Assembly (NCBI RefSeq): GCF_000961885.1
Contig: NZ_JZKH01000011.1
Span: 62,001-126,000, forward strand
Reading direction: 5' to 3'
Source of the DNA: Streptomyces rubellomurinus
GTDB taxonomy: Bacteria; Actinomycetota; Actinomycetes; Streptomycetales; Streptomycetaceae
Length of the DNA: 64,000 bases
Below, piece by piece: positions 37,224 through 49,923 of this stretch. A program made the translations under genes and the position numbers. Below the pieces are notes generated by a model. That model saw only the letters and a list, made by a program, of their open reading frames with translations. It was not told where the DNA came from and did no database searches. The number at the start of each line of letters is the position of its first letter. The first letter of the stretch is position 1.

Positions 37224-39734
37224 ATGCCTGTGCTCACACGGTTCGTCCTCCCGCACGCCTCCCCCCGTGTGAGCACCGACCGGCCCGCCGTCGACGAGGA
37301 CGTCGCCTTCGGCCTGCTGCGCGCCCGCTGGCACGCCCGCGGCCTGGAGCTCACCGGCTTCGCCCGCCCGCAGCACCAGGACACCGGCCGCCCCGGCTCG
37401 GCCTGGACCTGGCTGACCCTGCGCCACGAGGACGACGAGCGCCCGCCCGTGCACCTGCGCTCCAGACCCCGCCGGATGCCCGAGGTCACCGACGACAGCG
37501 CCCAGCCCGAGTTCAACCACGACTGGTCCGGCTTCACCGCCGTCGTCGAGCCCGCCCGACTGCGCCACGAAGGCCACTGGCTGCTCGGCGACTGGCGGAT
37601 CGAGACCACCCTCTTCACCCGCCCCCGCCCCACCCGGCTGCGCCGCCAGTACGGCGCGCTCGCCCCGCACTGGTGCGGCTCCGGCGAGTACCCGCCGGCC
37701 CGCTGGGTGGACCGCGACGTCCGCCTGCAGCCGTACTTCGAGGACGGCCGGCTGGGCCTGCGGCTGGAGCGCCCGAACGCCCGGCTCGACCACGCCGCCC
37801 CGGCCGGCGACGGCCTCGACCTGAGCGGCACCGCCGAGGCCTGCCCGGCCGGCACCGTGCTGCGACTGCGGCACCGGCAGAGCGAGGCCGTGGTCGAGCA
37901 CCCGGTCACCCGCACCGGCAACACCTTCGCCGTCCACCTGCCGTACCGGCCGTTCACCGAGGACGGCCGCGGCACCGGCGAACTGGAGCACTGGGACGTC
38001 GAACTGGCGCGCCCGGACGGCAGTACCGAACAGCTCTGCCTGGACGAGCGCGGCGGCCCGGTGGCCGGCCAGCACCCGCTGCCCGACGCCCCCGACCGCG
38101 TGCTCTACCTCAAGCACCTCGCGGACGGCCGGCTCCAGGTGTGCGTCCAGCCCGCGGCCGGCTACGTCGACCGGATCACCCCCCGGGCCGGCGGCTTCGA
38201 ACTCGCCGGCCACTGCCCGGGCGCGGCCGCCGACCGGCTGGAGCTCGTGCTGCGGCACGGCTCGCAGGCCTGCGAGGTCCGCACCCCGATCGAGACCTCC
38301 GGCGACGGCCGCTTCCTGGCCCGGGTACCCGCCACCCGCACCGGCGCGGACGGCGTCGCGCTGCCGCTGCGCAAGGGCGTCTGGGACGCCTCGCTGGAAC
38401 CGGCCGACCGCCGCGGCCCCGCCCGGCCGCTGCTCGCCGCCCCCGCCGCGCTGTCCGCGCTGCCCGCCACCACCACCGCGGGCGGCAAGCGGATCGTGCT
38501 GCAGCGCCGCTGGCACGACACCCTGCTGGTGGACTCCACCCCGGTGCTCGACGCCGCCGAGCGCAGCGCCTGGAACCAGCACCGGCAGCGCACCGAGCAC
38601 TACCCGGCGGCCCGCCGCGAGCCCGTCCGCGAGGCGGTGCTGTACGACGTGTTCGGCGGCCGCGGCTACGCCGACTCACCGCGCGCGGTGCACGCCGAAC
38701 TCGCCCGCCGCGGCGAGCCGTTGGAGCACCTGTGGGTGGTCGACGACGCCCAGGCCGAGCTGCCGCCCGGGGTCACCCCGGTGCGGATATGGAGCCCGGA
38801 GTGGTACCGCGCGCTGGCCACCTGCCGGTACCTGGTCGGCAACACCCACTTCCCGGACTTCCTGGAGCGCCGCCCCGGCCAGGTCGTCGTGCAGACCTGG
38901 CACGGCTCGCTGCTGAAGCGGATCGCCCACGACGTCGACAACCCCTGGCTGGCCGACCACGGCTACCTGGAGGCGCTCGACCGGGAGACCCCGCACTGGA
39001 GCCTGCTGCTCTCCCCCAGCCCCTTCGCCACCCCCCTGCTCCAGCGCGCCTTCCACTACGGCGGCGAGGTGCTGGAGTCCGGCTACCCCCGCGGCGACGT
39101 GCTCGCCCGGGCCGACCAGGCCACCATCGCGGCCGTCCGCCGCAAGCTCGGCATCCCGGACGGCAAGCGGATCGTGCTGTACGCGCCGACCTGGCGGGAG
39201 GACCAGCAGCGCGGCGACGGCGACGGCTTCCGGCTCGACCTGAAGCTGGACGTGGAGCACGCCCGGCGCCTGCTCGGCGAGGACCACGTGCTGCTGATCC
39301 GCCCGCACGCGCACGTGCGCGACCCGCTGCCCTCGGCCGGCGACGGCTTCCTGTACGACTGCGGGGACTACCCCGACCCGCAGGAGCTGCTGCTGGTCGC
39401 GGACGTCCTGGTGACGGACTACTCGTCGATCATGTTCGACTTCGCGATCACCGGCCGCCCGATGTACTTCTTCACCTACGACCTGGAGCACTACCGCGAC
39501 ACCCTGCGCGGCTTCTCCTTCGACTTCGAGCCGAACGCCCCCGGCCCGCTGGTGCCGACCTCGGCCGAACTGCTCGGCGCGCTGCGCGAACTCGCCGACA
39601 GCGGCGCGGCGCTGCCACCGGGGTACGCCGAGCGCTACCGCCGCTTCCGGGCCGAGCACTGCGCGCTGGACGACGGCGGGGCCTCCGCCCGGGTGGTCGA
39701 CCGGATGCTCGAACTCGGCCGCCAGGAGCGGTAG
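37224..39734 (+). CDS. TagF-like CDP-glycerol glycerophosphotransferase family protein
   Basis: This 836-residue paralogue of the upstream protein lacks the GT2 domain. The middle region shares the phrase DWSGFTAVVEPARL with the neighbour, so the pair arose by duplication and domain change. The TagF domain has VQTWHGSLLK with the expected catalytic His (H560), LIRPHAHV (H695), LYAPTWREDQ, VTDYSSIMFDF and FFTYDLEHYRD. It likely polymerises glycerophosphate-type units in the wall polymer. ATG at 37224 begins MPVLTRFV. Confidence 0.86.
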   Translation: MPVLTRFVLPHASPRVSTDRPAVDEDVAFGLLRARWHARGLELTGFARPQHQDTGRPGSAWTWLTLRHEDDERPPVHLRSRPRRMPEVTDDSAQPEFNHDWSGFTAVVEPARLRHEGHWLLGDWRIETTLFTRPRPTRLRRQYGALAPHWCGSGEYPPARWVDRDVRLQPYFEDGRLGLRLERPNARLDHAAPAGDGLDLSGTAEACPAGTVLRLRHRQSEAVVEHPVTRTGNTFAVHLPYRPFTEDGRGTGELEHWDVELARPDGSTEQLCLDERGGPVAGQHPLPDAPDRVLYLKHLADGRLQVCVQPAAGYVDRITPRAGGFELAGHCPGAAADRLELVLRHGSQACEVRTPIETSGDGRFLARVPATRTGADGVALPLRKGVWDASLEPADRRGPARPLLAAPAALSALPATTTAGGKRIVLQRRWHDTLLVDSTPVLDAAERSAWNQHRQRTEHYPAARREPVREAVLYDVFGGRGYADSPRAVHAELARRGEPLEHLWVVDDAQAELPPGVTPVRIWSPEWYRALATCRYLVGNTHFPDFLERRPGQVVVQTWHGSLLKRIAHDVDNPWLADHGYLEALDRETPHWSLLLSPSPFATPLLQRAFHYGGEVLESGYPRGDVLARADQATIAAVRRKLGIPDGKRIVLYAPTWREDQQRGDGDGFRLDLKLDVEHARRLLGEDHVLLIRPHAHVRDPLPSAGDGFLYDCGDYPDPQELLLVADVLVTDYSSIMFDFAITGRPMYFFTYDLEHYRDTLRGFSFDFEPNAPGPLVPTSAELLGALRELADSGAALPPGYAERYRRFRAEHCALDDGGASARVVDRMLELGRQER

Positions 39735-39745
39735 TTCACGAGGCG

Positions 39746-39770
39746 GCCCGGGCGGGACCCCCGCTCGGGC
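39746..39770. terminator. Convergent hairpin terminator
   Basis: GCCCGGGCGGG (39746-39756) pairs with CCCGCTCGGGC (39760-39770), 10 of 11 positions, around a 3-nt loop. It separates the TagF-like gene from the convergent RNA ligase-like gene. Confidence 0.65.
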
Positions 39771-41518
<1,748 letters not shown>

Positions 41519-42844
41519 TCAGGAAACCTCCGGCCCCGCCGCCTCGGCCAGTGTGACCGCACTCACCCCGACCCGGGCGATCCGACGCCCCTCCAGCTTC
41601 GCGACCGTCAGCAGCACCCCGGCGTCCCCCTCGGTGGTGATCCGCACCTGGTCGCCCTGCCGGGGCAGCCGGCCGAGCGAGGCGACCAGGCAGCCGGCCA
41701 CCGTCTCGTACGGGCCCTCGGGCAGGCTGACGCCGGTCTCCTCGGCGAAGTCGGCGAGGTTGAGCAGGCCGTCCAGCTCCACGCCGCCGCCGGCCAGCCG
41801 GCGGGTGGTGGCGGTCTCCGGGCGGTCGTACTCGTCCCGGATCTCGCCGATCACCTCCTCGACCAGGTCCTCCAGCGTGACGATGCCGGCGGTGCCGCCG
41901 TACTCGTCCACCACGATGGCCAGGTGGTGGCCCTCGCGGCGCATCTCGCCCATCGCCTCCAGCACCAGCTTGGTGCCGGGCAGCAGCTTCACCGGGCGGG
42001 CCAGGTCCCGGACCTTGACGGCCTGCTCGCCGCGCGCGCCGTACAGGTCGCGGACGTGGACGAAGCCGACCACCGCGTCGGCGCTGCCCTCGACCACCGG
42101 GTAGCGCGAGTGCGGCGAGGTCTCGGCCTGCTGCCGGACGGCGGCCAGCGGGCGCTCGGCGTCCAGGAAGGTCACCTCGGTGCGCGGGACCATCACCTCG
42201 CGCAGCTGGCGCTCCCCGGCGGAGAACACGTCCGCGATCAACGCCCGCTCGTCGCTGCCCAGTTCGGTGTTGGCGGCGACCAGGCCGCGGAGCTCCTCGG
42301 AGCTCATCGAGCCGCGGCCGGCGGCCGGGTCGCCGCCGAGCAGGCGCACCATCAGGTTGGTGGAGTGGCCGAGCAGCCAGATCACCGGGCGCAGCACCAC
42401 CGACATCACGTCCACCACCGGCGCCGCGGCCACCGCGATGGACTCGGCGCGCTGCAGGCCGATCCGCTTCGGGGTGAGCTCGCCGAGCACCAGCGAGACG
42501 TAGCTGATCACCAGGGTCAGGCCGACCAGCGCGAGGGCGTCCGCGACGCCCTCGGCGAGCCCGGCCCGGACGAACAGCGGCGCGACCTTGCCGGACAGGG
42601 TGTCGGCGCCGAAGGCCGCGGACAGGAAGCCCATGCAGGTCACCCCGACCTGCACGGCGGCCAGGAAGCGGTTGGGGTCGGCGGCCAGGTGCGCGGCCCG
42701 GGCCGAGCGCCGGGTGCCGCGCGCCTCCAGCGTCCGGATCTGGCCCTCGCGCAGCGAGATCAGCGAGATCTCGGCGACGTTGAACAGTCCGCCCAGCAGG
42801 ATGAAGACGAGGACGAGCGCGGCGTCCCCGAGGGTTTCGTTCAC
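41519..42844 (-). CDS. CNNM/DUF21-CBS transporter-like protein (hemolysin family)
   Basis: This 441-residue protein has an N-terminal DUF21 domain with about four helices (residues 8-150, LGELTPKRIGLQ). Two CBS domains (AVRQQAETSPHSRYPVV; VVDEYGGTAGIVTLEDLVEEV) and a C-terminal CorC_HlyC domain follow. Family members export or regulate magnesium or cobalt; hemolysin is a historical name. The GTG start lies upstream of trpS on the same strand with a gap of only 21 bases, so they may be co-transcribed. Confidence 0.9.
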   Translation of the reverse strand: MNETLGDAALVLVFILLGGLFNVAEISLISLREGQIRTLEARGTRRSARAAHLAADPNRFLAAVQVGVTCMGFLSAAFGADTLSGKVAPLFVRAGLAEGVADALALVGLTLVISYVSLVLGELTPKRIGLQRAESIAVAAAPVVDVMSVVLRPVIWLLGHSTNLMVRLLGGDPAAGRGSMSSEELRGLVAANTELGSDERALIADVFSAGERQLREVMVPRTEVTFLDAERPLAAVRQQAETSPHSRYPVVEGSADAVVGFVHVRDLYGARGEQAVKVRDLARPVKLLPGTKLVLEAMGEMRREGHHLAIVVDEYGGTAGIVTLEDLVEEVIGEIRDEYDRPETATTRRLAGGGVELDGLLNLADFAEETGVSLPEGPYETVAGCLVASLGRLPRQGDQVRITTEGDAGVLLTVAKLEGRRIARVGVSAVTLAEAAGPEVS

Positions 42845-42890
42845 AGCGGGCCAGTGTAGGACGGCCGGTGCGGGGCGGCCGCCCGACGGC

Positions 42891-42927
42891 GACGGCCCGC
42901 CGCCCCTCGGTGGGGCGGCGGGCCGTC
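42891..42927 (-). terminator. mdh terminator
   Basis: Perfect 16-bp arms (42891-42906 and 42912-42927) around a 5-nt loop, directly beyond the mdh stop codon on the minus strand and just upstream of the DUF21-CBS gene. Confidence 0.87.
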
Positions 42928-42944
42928 GTCCGGTCGCGGGGGGC

Positions 42945-44027
<1,083 letters not shown>

Positions 44028-44081
44028 TTATCGCAAAGGGAAGCGTACGCCTGGTGTCCGGGCGTGGCTGATACGTCACAG

Positions 44082-44122
44082 AAAAAAGCCGACCCCCGCC
44101 CAGTGGTTCCTAGGCGGGGGCC
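44082..44122 (-). terminator. Classical Rho-independent terminator of the folD-DUF3017 unit
   Basis: Read on the minus strand, CCCCCGCC (44113-44120) pairs with GGCGGGGG (44093-44100), followed by TCGGCTTTTTT, a true six-T tract (44082-44087). It lies downstream of the DUF3017 gene and before mdh. Confidence 0.9.
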
Positions 44123-44138
44123 GTCACGGGCCTGCGGA

Positions 44139-44564
44139 TCAGTGCTTGGGCCTGCCGATGAGCTGGCCGATGTTGTCGAGCAGCGGGAACTCCAGCCACG
44201 GATTCGGCTGCGCGACCAGGGTCAGCAGCACGATCGAGGCGCCCAGGAAGGTCAGCACGATCACGTCGGTGAACCGGCTGCGCACCGCCAGCATGCCGAC
44301 CTCGGGCAGCACCAGGCGCAGCACGGCCCCCAGCAGCACGCCGCAGCCGAGGATCAGCAGCCCGTACTTGAAGCCGTCCTTGAAGTCGGCGAACCAGGTG
44401 ACCGCGAGACCGGCCCCGACCACCGAGAGGACCAGCGTTATCGGCCACTGCCGCACCGGCAGGGCGTGCTCGCCGCCGAGGGCCGCGCGCGAGCCCTCGG
44501 GCGGCAGGGTGCCGGTGGTCTTGACCGGCCTGCGCCGGGTCCGCGCCGGCCGCGGTTCCGTCAT
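44139..44564 (-). CDS. DUF3017 membrane protein
   Basis: This 141-residue protein has a basic, Arg/Pro-rich N-terminus and about three hydrophobic helices (WPITLVLSVVGAGLAVTWFA; YGLLILGCGVLLGAVLRLVL; VIVLTFLGASIVLLTLVA). It fits the actinobacterial DUF3017 family of unknown function. It follows folD after 23 bases on the same strand and likely shares its transcript. Confidence 0.8.
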   Translation of the reverse strand: MTEPRPARTRRRPVKTTGTLPPEGSRAALGGEHALPVRQWPITLVLSVVGAGLAVTWFADFKDGFKYGLLILGCGVLLGAVLRLVLPEVGMLAVRSRFTDVIVLTFLGASIVLLTLVAQPNPWLEFPLLDNIGQLIGRPKH

Positions 44565-44587
44565 GGTCGCCGTCCCTCGTGGTGGTG

Positions 44588-45442
44588 TCAGACGCCGGCG
44601 CGGCGCTCGGCCGCCTCGACGATGTTGTTGAGCAGCATCGCGCGGGTCATCGGGCCCACGCCGCCCGGGTTCGGGGAGATCCAGCCGGCCACCTCGGCCA
44701 CGCCCGGGTGGACGTCGCCGACGATCTTGCCCTCGCTGCGGCTGACGCCCACGTCGAGCACCGCCGCGCCCGGCTTGACGTCCTCCGGCTTGACCAGGTG
44801 CGGAACGCCGGCGGCGGCCACGATGATGTCGGCCTTGCGCAGGTGGGCGGAGAGGTCCCGGGTGCCGGTGTGGCACAGGGTGACGGTGGCGTTCTCGCTG
44901 CGGCGGGTCAGCAGCAGGCCGATCGAGCGGCCGACGGTGATGCCGCGGCCGACCACGACCACCTCGGCGCCGTCGATCTCGACGTCGTGGCGGCGCAGCA
45001 GCTCGACGATGCCGAGCGGGGTGCAGGGCAGCGGGCCCTCGATGCCCAGGGCGAGCCGGCCGAGCGAGGTCGGGTGCAGGCCGTCCGCGTCCTTGTCCGG
45101 GTCCATCAGCTCCAGCACCGGGTTCTGGTCCAGGCCCTTGGGCAGCGGCAGCTGGACGATGTAGCCGGTGCAGGCCGGGTCGGCGTTGAGCTCGCGGACG
45201 ACGTTCTCGACGTCCTCCTGGGTGGCGGTGGCGGGCAGTTCGCGCTGGATCGAGGCGAGGCCGATCTCCGCGCAGTCCTTGTGCTTCCCGTTGACGTACC
45301 AGCGGCTGCCCGGGTCGTCGCCGACCAGGACGGTGCCGAGGCCGGGCGTGACGCCCTTCGCCTTGAGGGCCGCCACGCGGACGGCGAGTTCGGACTTGAT
45401 CGCGGCAGCGGTGGCCTTGCCATCGAGAATCTGGGCAGTCAT
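44588..45442 (-). CDS. folD: Methylenetetrahydrofolate dehydrogenase/cyclohydrolase
   Basis: This 284-residue enzyme interconverts methylene- and formyl-tetrahydrofolate, supplying the one-carbon units used by PurN and PurH nearby. Y49 and K53 in YVNGKHK are the catalytic pair. [11 protein letters not shown] and [16 protein letters not shown] (NADP site) are family signatures, and [15 protein letters not shown] is the C-terminal motif. ATG at 45442 is correct; an open frame upstream is spurious. Confidence 0.97.
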   Translation of the reverse strand: MTAQILDGKATAAAIKSELAVRVAALKAKGVTPGLGTVLVGDDPGSRWYVNGKHKDCAEIGLASIQRELPATATQEDVENVVRELNADPACTGYIVQLPLPKGLDQNPVLELMDPDKDADGLHPTSLGRLALGIEGPLPCTPLGIVELLRRHDVEIDGAEVVVVGRGITVGRSIGLLLTRRSENATVTLCHTGTRDLSAHLRKADIIVAAAGVPHLVKPEDVKPGAAVLDVGVSRSEGKIVGDVHPGVAEVAGWISPNPGGVGPMTRAMLLNNIVEAAERRAGV

Positions 45443-45849
45443 GACCCCATTCTCCCGGATCGCGCAGGCCACCCGGCACCTGTCCGGTCCGGACCACGTT
45501 GCGGTTGCGCCACAGTCTCGGCCGGGCCCGGCGAACCGGCTGGACACGGCCGTACCGTCCGGATGACGATAAGCGGGCATTCCCTGCCGCGACCGGCCCC
45601 TTGACGGGCCGCCGGACTCCGCGGCGGGGCGTACCCGGGGGAAGAAGTGAGCCGACCACAGCACACCGCGCAGCGCGATCGCCGGGGCGCCGGCCCGTCC
45701 GCCGTGCGCCTGCCGACGACCGGGCCCGCCACCCGCTCACCTCGCCGCTGAACCACTGAACCGCGGCCGCCGCCCGTCACCGCCGCCGGGCCGCACCCGG
45801 GACCTCCGCCGTCCTGTCCCCGCGTCCCCGCAACTGCCCGGAGGCATCC
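45443..45849. other. Intergenic region between divergent folD and membrane protein gene
   Basis: These 407 bases hold both promoters. On the minus strand TATCGT (within ACGATAA, 45566-45572) is a plausible -10 box for folD. The same TTATCGT heptamer occurs upstream of purN near 48991. No TACGCGCGTA palindrome is present. The small open frames here are Arg/Pro-rich shadows. Confidence 0.5.
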
Positions 45850-46503
45850 ATGAGTTACCCGCCCACCCCGAACAACCCGTACGGCCCGCCGCAGGAGGCC
45901 CCGGGCTACGGGTACCCGCAGCAGCCTCCGCAGGCGCAGCCGGCCGGGTACGGCTACCCGCAGCAGGCGGCGCCGGCGGGGTACGGCTACCCGCAGGCCG
46001 CGCCGGGCTACGCCTTCCCGCCGGCCGCGCCGAAGATGTCCATGCCGGGCATGGTGATCACCACCCGGGTGCTGCTGTTCATCGTGGGCAGCTCGCAGAT
46101 CCTCCTGACGGCGCTCTTCCTGCTCGGCGCCCTGGGCGCCAAGAGCAACGCCAACAGGCACAGCGAGACCAGCGACGTCGCGATCATCAACAACATGGCG
46201 TCGAGCATCGCGCTCGTCCTCGGGATCGTCTTCCTGCTCGCCTCGGTGCTCTCCATGACGCTCGGGGTGAAGCTCGGCCGCGGCGGCCCGGCCACCCGGA
46301 TCACCACCCTGGTGTACGGCTCGATCGCCCTGCTGCTCGGCGCGGGCATCATGGTCTTCTCGATCGTCGAGCGCAGCGAGCTCGACGAGGCCGCCGTGTT
46401 CTTCCAGGTCTTCGCCGGGCTGTGGATCGCGATCTGCGTCACCTGGATCGTCTCGATGAGCACCCGGGACGGCGTGGCCTGGTTCGACCGGCCGCGCTAC
46501 TGA
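45850..46503 (+). CDS. Integral membrane protein with Pro/Gly/Tyr/Gln-rich N-terminus
   Basis: This 217-residue protein has an N-terminal 60 residues of repeated PQQPPQAQPAGYGYPQ type and about four hydrophobic helices after residue 67 (VITTRVLLFIVGSSQILLTALFLLG; SIALVLGIVFLLASVLSM; ITTLVYGSIALLLGAGIMVFS; FFQVFAGLWIAICVTWIV). CGGAGG precedes the ATG. Such Gly-Tyr-Pro tails are common in actinobacterial membrane proteins of unknown role. A strong hairpin follows. Confidence 0.75.
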   Translation: MSYPPTPNNPYGPPQEAPGYGYPQQPPQAQPAGYGYPQQAAPAGYGYPQAAPGYAFPPAAPKMSMPGMVITTRVLLFIVGSSQILLTALFLLGALGAKSNANRHSETSDVAIINNMASSIALVLGIVFLLASVLSMTLGVKLGRGGPATRITTLVYGSIALLLGAGIMVFSIVERSELDEAAVFFQVFAGLWIAICVTWIVSMSTRDGVAWFDRPRY

Positions 46504-46513
46504 CGGCCCGTAG

Positions 46514-46573
46514 CGGCACGGCAGAGCGGCCCGGCTCCCTCCTCGGAGGGGACCGGGCCGCTCTGCCGTGCCG
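46514..46573. terminator. Long bidirectional hairpin terminator
   Basis: Perfect 21-bp arms (46514-46534 and 46553-46573), with a further inner CCCTCC/GGAGGG pairing. It lies between the membrane protein gene and the convergent purH. Confidence 0.9.
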
Positions 46574-46581
46574 TCACCTCA

Positions 46582-48183
46582 TCAGTGGAAGAAGTGCCGC
46601 GCGCCGGTGAAGTACATCGTCACGCCGGCCTTGGCGGCCGCCTCGACGACCTCCTCGTCACGGATCGAACCGCCGGGCTGGACGATCGCCTTCACGCCGG
46701 CGGCGATCAGGATCTCCGGGCCGTCCGGGAACGGGAAGAAGGCGTCCGAGGCCGCGTACGAGCCCTTGGCCCGCTCGCCGGCCCGCTCGACCGCGAGCTT
46801 GCAGGAGTCGACCCGGTTGACCTGGCCCATGCCGACGCCGACCGAGGCGCCGTCCTTGGCCAGCAGGATCGCGTTGGACTTGACGGCCCGGCAGGCCCGC
46901 CAGGCGAAGGCCAGCTCGGCCAGCTCGGCCGCGGACAGCGCCTCGCCGGTGGCCAGGGTCCAGTTCGCCGGGTCGTCGCCCTCGGCGTGCACCCGGTCGG
47001 CGTCCTGCAGCAGCACGCCGCCGGAGATCGGGCGCACCTCCTGGCGGTTGGCCGGGGCCTCGGGGGCGAGCAGCACGCGCAGGTTCTTCTTGCGGGTCAG
47101 CACCTCCAGGGCGCCGTCCTCGTAACCGGGGGCCACCACGACCTCGGTGAAGATCGGGGCGATCTGCTCGGCCAGCTCGACGGTGACCGGGCGGTTCACC
47201 GCGATGACGCCGCCGTACGCGGAGACCGGGTCGCACTCGTGCGCCTTGCGGTGCGCCTCGGCGACGTCGGCGCCGGTCCCGATGCCGCACGGGTTGGCGT
47301 GCTTGATGATCGCGACGGCCGGCTCGGCGTGGTCGTAGGCGGCGCGGCGGGCGGCGTCGGTGTCGACGTAGTTGTTGTACGACATCTCCTTGCCGTGCAG
47401 CTGCTGCGCGCCGGCCAGGCCGCTGCCCGCGGCGAAGCCGCTGATCAGCCCAGTGTCGCTGTACAGCGCGGCGCCCTGGTGCGGGTTCTCGCCGTAGCGC
47501 AGCACGTTCTGGCGCTCCCAGGTCGAGCCCAGGAACTCCGGGAATCGCTCGTCGCTCGGCGCGTAGCCGGCCTCGAACCAGGAGGCGACGGCCACGTCGT
47601 AGGCGGCGGTGTGGGCGAACGCGGCACCGGCCAGACGCTTGCGGGTGGCCAGGTCGAACCCGCCCTCGCGCACGGCCGTCAGCACGTCCTCGTAGCGGGC
47701 CGGGTCGACCACCACGGCCACCGAGGGGTGGTTCTTGGCGGCGGCGCGGACCATGCTCGGGCCGCCGATGTCGATCTGCTCGACGCACTCGTCCGGGGTG
47801 GCGCCGGAGGCGACGGTGGCCTTGAACGGGTAGAGGTTCACCACCACCAGGTCGAAGGGCTCGACGCCCAGCTCGGCCAGCTGCGCGCGGTGCGACTCCA
47901 GCCGGAGGTCGGCGAGCACGCCGGCGTGCACGCGGGGGTGCAGCGTCTTCACGCGCCCGTCCAGGCACTCCGGGAAGCCGGTCAGCTCGGAGACCTCGGT
48001 CACCGGGACGCCGGCGGCGGCGATCCGGCCGGCGGTGGAGCCGGTGGAGACGATGGCGACCCCGGCGGCGTGCAGGCCCTGGGCCAGCTCCTCCAGACCG
48101 GTCTTGTCGTACACGCTGATCAGGGCGCGGCGGATCGGCCGGACGTTCTCGGAGACAGGGGGCGTGGTGGAGGCGGCGCTCAT
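46582..48183 (-). CDS. purH: Bifunctional AICAR formyltransferase/IMP cyclohydrolase
   Basis: This 533-residue enzyme catalyses the last two steps of IMP synthesis. The N-terminal cyclohydrolase domain has [25 protein letters not shown] and [14 protein letters not shown]. The C-terminal transformylase domain has [12 protein letters not shown] and [13 protein letters not shown] at 48183 overlaps the TGA of purN by four bases (ATGA), so the pair are coupled; a longer form with an ATG four codons upstream would enlarge this overlap. It uses formyl-tetrahydrofolate supplied by FolD. Confidence 0.98.
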   Translation of the reverse strand: MSAASTTPPVSENVRPIRRALISVYDKTGLEELAQGLHAAGVAIVSTGSTAGRIAAAGVPVTEVSELTGFPECLDGRVKTLHPRVHAGVLADLRLESHRAQLAELGVEPFDLVVVNLYPFKATVASGATPDECVEQIDIGGPSMVRAAAKNHPSVAVVVDPARYEDVLTAVREGGFDLATRKRLAGAAFAHTAAYDVAVASWFEAGYAPSDERFPEFLGSTWERQNVLRYGENPHQGAALYSDTGLISGFAAGSGLAGAQQLHGKEMSYNNYVDTDAARRAAYDHAEPAVAIIKHANPCGIGTGADVAEAHRKAHECDPVSAYGGVIAVNRPVTVELAEQIAPIFTEVVVAPGYEDGALEVLTRKKNLRVLLAPEAPANRQEVRPISGGVLLQDADRVHAEGDDPANWTLATGEALSAAELAELAFAWRACRAVKSNAILLAKDGASVGVGMGQVNRVDSCKLAVERAGERAKGSYAASDAFFPFPDGPEILIAAGVKAIVQPGGSIRDEEVVEAAAKAGVTMYFTGARHFFH

Positions 48184-48839
48184 GCCGGAATCCATACCTT
48201 TCGGTCCTCGATGCGGTGACCTTCGCGGGCCAGCCGGCCCACGACGTCGACGAGCAGCTTGCGCTCGACAGTCTTGATGCGCTCGTGCAGCGCTTCGCCG
48301 CCATCGGCGTGGTCGGCGTCGACGACCTCGACGACGCCCTGCGCGATGATCGGCCCGGTGTCCACCCCGGCGTCGACCAGGTGGACGGTGCAGCCGGTGA
48401 CCTTCACGCCGTACGCGAGCGCGTCGGTGACGCCGTGGGCGCCGGGGAAGGCGGGCAGCAGTGCGGGGTGGGTGTTGACGATCCGGCCGGCGAAGGCCGC
48501 GACGAACGCGGGGCCGAGGATCTTCATGAAGCCGGCCGTGACCACCAGGTCCGGCTGGTACGCGGCGACGGAGGCGGTCAGCGCGCCGTCCCAGTCGGCC
48601 CGGTCCGGGAAGTCCTTCACCCGGTGGACGAAGGTCGGCAGACCCGCCTTCTCGGCGCGCTCCAGGCCGGCGATGCCGTCCCGGTCGGCGCCCACGGCGA
48701 GGATCTCGGCGCCGTAGGCCGGATCGGCGACGGCGTCGAGCAGCGCCTGCAGGTTGGTGCCGGAGCCGGAGACCAGCACCACCAGTCGGGCCGGTCCGGG
48801 CGTGCGGGGCGGGAAGAGCTGAGCGGGGGCGGCGGCCAC
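48180..48839 (-). CDS. purN: Phosphoribosylglycinamide formyltransferase
   Basis: This 219-residue enzyme transfers a formyl group to GAR in purine synthesis. [18 protein letters not shown] is the nucleotide-phosphate loop. [17 protein letters not shown] has the catalytic Asn and His, and [15 protein letters not shown] has the Asp. GTG at 48839 is preceded by CGGAGAA; the open frame continues upstream to 48992, but those residues lack family similarity. A TACGCGCGTA palindrome lies about 195 bases upstream. Confidence 0.96.
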   Translation of the reverse strand: MAAAPAQLFPPRTPGPARLVVLVSGSGTNLQALLDAVADPAYGAEILAVGADRDGIAGLERAEKAGLPTFVHRVKDFPDRADWDGALTASVAAYQPDLVVTAGFMKILGPAFVAAFAGRIVNTHPALLPAFPGAHGVTDALAYGVKVTGCTVHLVDAGVDTGPIIAQGVVEVVDADHADGGEALHERIKTVERKLLVDVVGRLAREGHRIEDRKVWIPA

Positions 48840-49231
48840 TGCGCGATTCTCCGTAGGTCGGGCGCCGTCCGCTGGTACGTCCACCGGCGGTGGGGCCACT
48901 ACGAACGGCAGGTCGAGCGAAGGGGAACACCAGGAGAACCCGCCGCGACGCGGGCCCCGGGGAAACCTGTCCGAGCTGCTGACCGTCACCACGATAACGG
49001 CTGGTCGGACGGCCTCCGAACCCTCCGGGCGGCGCTACGCGCGTAGTTGAGACCGGGATCTCCCCACGACCTCCCCGCGCACTCCGTACGGGAGTTGCGG
49101 ACGGCCGCACCGGGTGGCCCGCAGGACTGCTGGGCAGGCCGCCGGTGGGCCGACGAACGGCTGCGGGATCATAGGGGGCGCTGGAGCGAGACCTCCGCCC
49201 GAGCCACCGACCGAGAAGGAATGGCCGAACC
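48840..49231. other. Intergenic region upstream of divergent purN and membrane protein gene
   Basis: These 392 bases hold the palindrome at 49035-49046 and, on the minus strand, TATCGT (in ACGATAA at 48991-48997), a plausible -10 box for purN. The remaining sequence has no clear second promoter for the plus-strand gene. Confidence 0.5.
49035..49046. promoter_or_regulatory. TACGCGCGTA palindrome upstream of purN-purH
   Basis: A perfect CTACGCGCGTAG, identical over twelve bases to the add site. It lies between purN (start 48839) and the divergent gene (start 49232), about 38 bases upstream of the purN -10-like box. Placement is less tight than at add, deoA and the lipoprotein gene. Confidence 0.6.
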
Positions 49232-49876
49232 ATGAGCAGCGGTGACGACACCGGCGAGCGCAACCCCTTCGCACCGCCGCCGCCGGACGCCCCGGACCAG
49301 CCGTGGCAGCCGCGCGGACCCTGGCCCGGCGAGGGCCCGGACGGCGGCGGCCAGGGGGACGGCGAGCGCCCGCCGTCCCCGCCGCCGTGGGGCGCCGGCC
49401 TCGGCGACGGCCGCACCGGCCAGCGGCCGCCGGCCCCGCAGCCGCCGCGGCTCGACCCCACCGACCCGGCCCACCGCCGGGCGCGCAACGCCGCGCTCGC
49501 CGGGCCGCTCGCGCTGGTCAGCCTGTTCGCGGGCTTCCACTGGATCGCGCTGCTCGTCGGGGTGCTGGGGATCGTGTGGGGCGTCAGCGCGCTGCGCGCA
49601 CCCAAGCCGGCCGCGACGGGTGCCGGGGCCACCGCCGGGGCACCCGCCGGGACGGTGCCCGGGGCTCCGGTGCCCAACCCGCTCACCCCGGCCGCGCTGG
49701 CCGGCATCCTCACCGGCGCGATGACCGTCCTGGTCGCGACCTCGGTGATCGGCCTCGGGGTCTACTACCACGACTACGTCACCTGCGTGCAGGACTCGCT
49801 GACCTCGGTCGGCGCCGAGAACTGCGACCGCTACGCGCCGCAGTGGTACGTGGACTTCACCGGCGACGCCGAGTAG
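49232..49876 (+). CDS. Pro/Gly-rich membrane protein with two C-terminal helices
   Basis: This 214-residue protein has about 80 residues of Pro/Gly/Asp-rich, disordered N-terminus, then two hydrophobic segments (residues 88-120, [20 protein letters not shown]; and about 150-178) and a short Cys-containing tail ([17 protein letters not shown]). It resembles DUF4190-type proteins loosely. Function unknown. AGAAGGA lies upstream of the ATG. Confidence 0.65.
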   Translation: MSSGDDTGERNPFAPPPPDAPDQPWQPRGPWPGEGPDGGGQGDGERPPSPPPWGAGLGDGRTGQRPPAPQPPRLDPTDPAHRRARNAALAGPLALVSLFAGFHWIALLVGVLGIVWGVSALRAPKPAATGAGATAGAPAGTVPGAPVPNPLTPAALAGILTGAMTVLVATSVIGLGVYYHDYVTCVQDSLTSVGAENCDRYAPQWYVDFTGDAE

Positions 49877-49923
49877 GCACGACACCGGGGCAGCGGAGAC
49901 GCGGGGGCGCCCGAGGGGGTCGC

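Noticed and set aside
33270-38600. A 1776-residue minus-strand open frame opposite the TagF-like genes
   Set aside because: It is antisense to two well-supported genes and has the biased Val/Gly/Arg/Leu composition of shadow frames in high-GC DNA.
45499-45759. An 86-residue plus-strand ORF upstream of the membrane protein gene
   Set aside because: Arg/Pro-rich, no ribosome-binding site, and lies in the promoter region of folD and its divergent neighbour.
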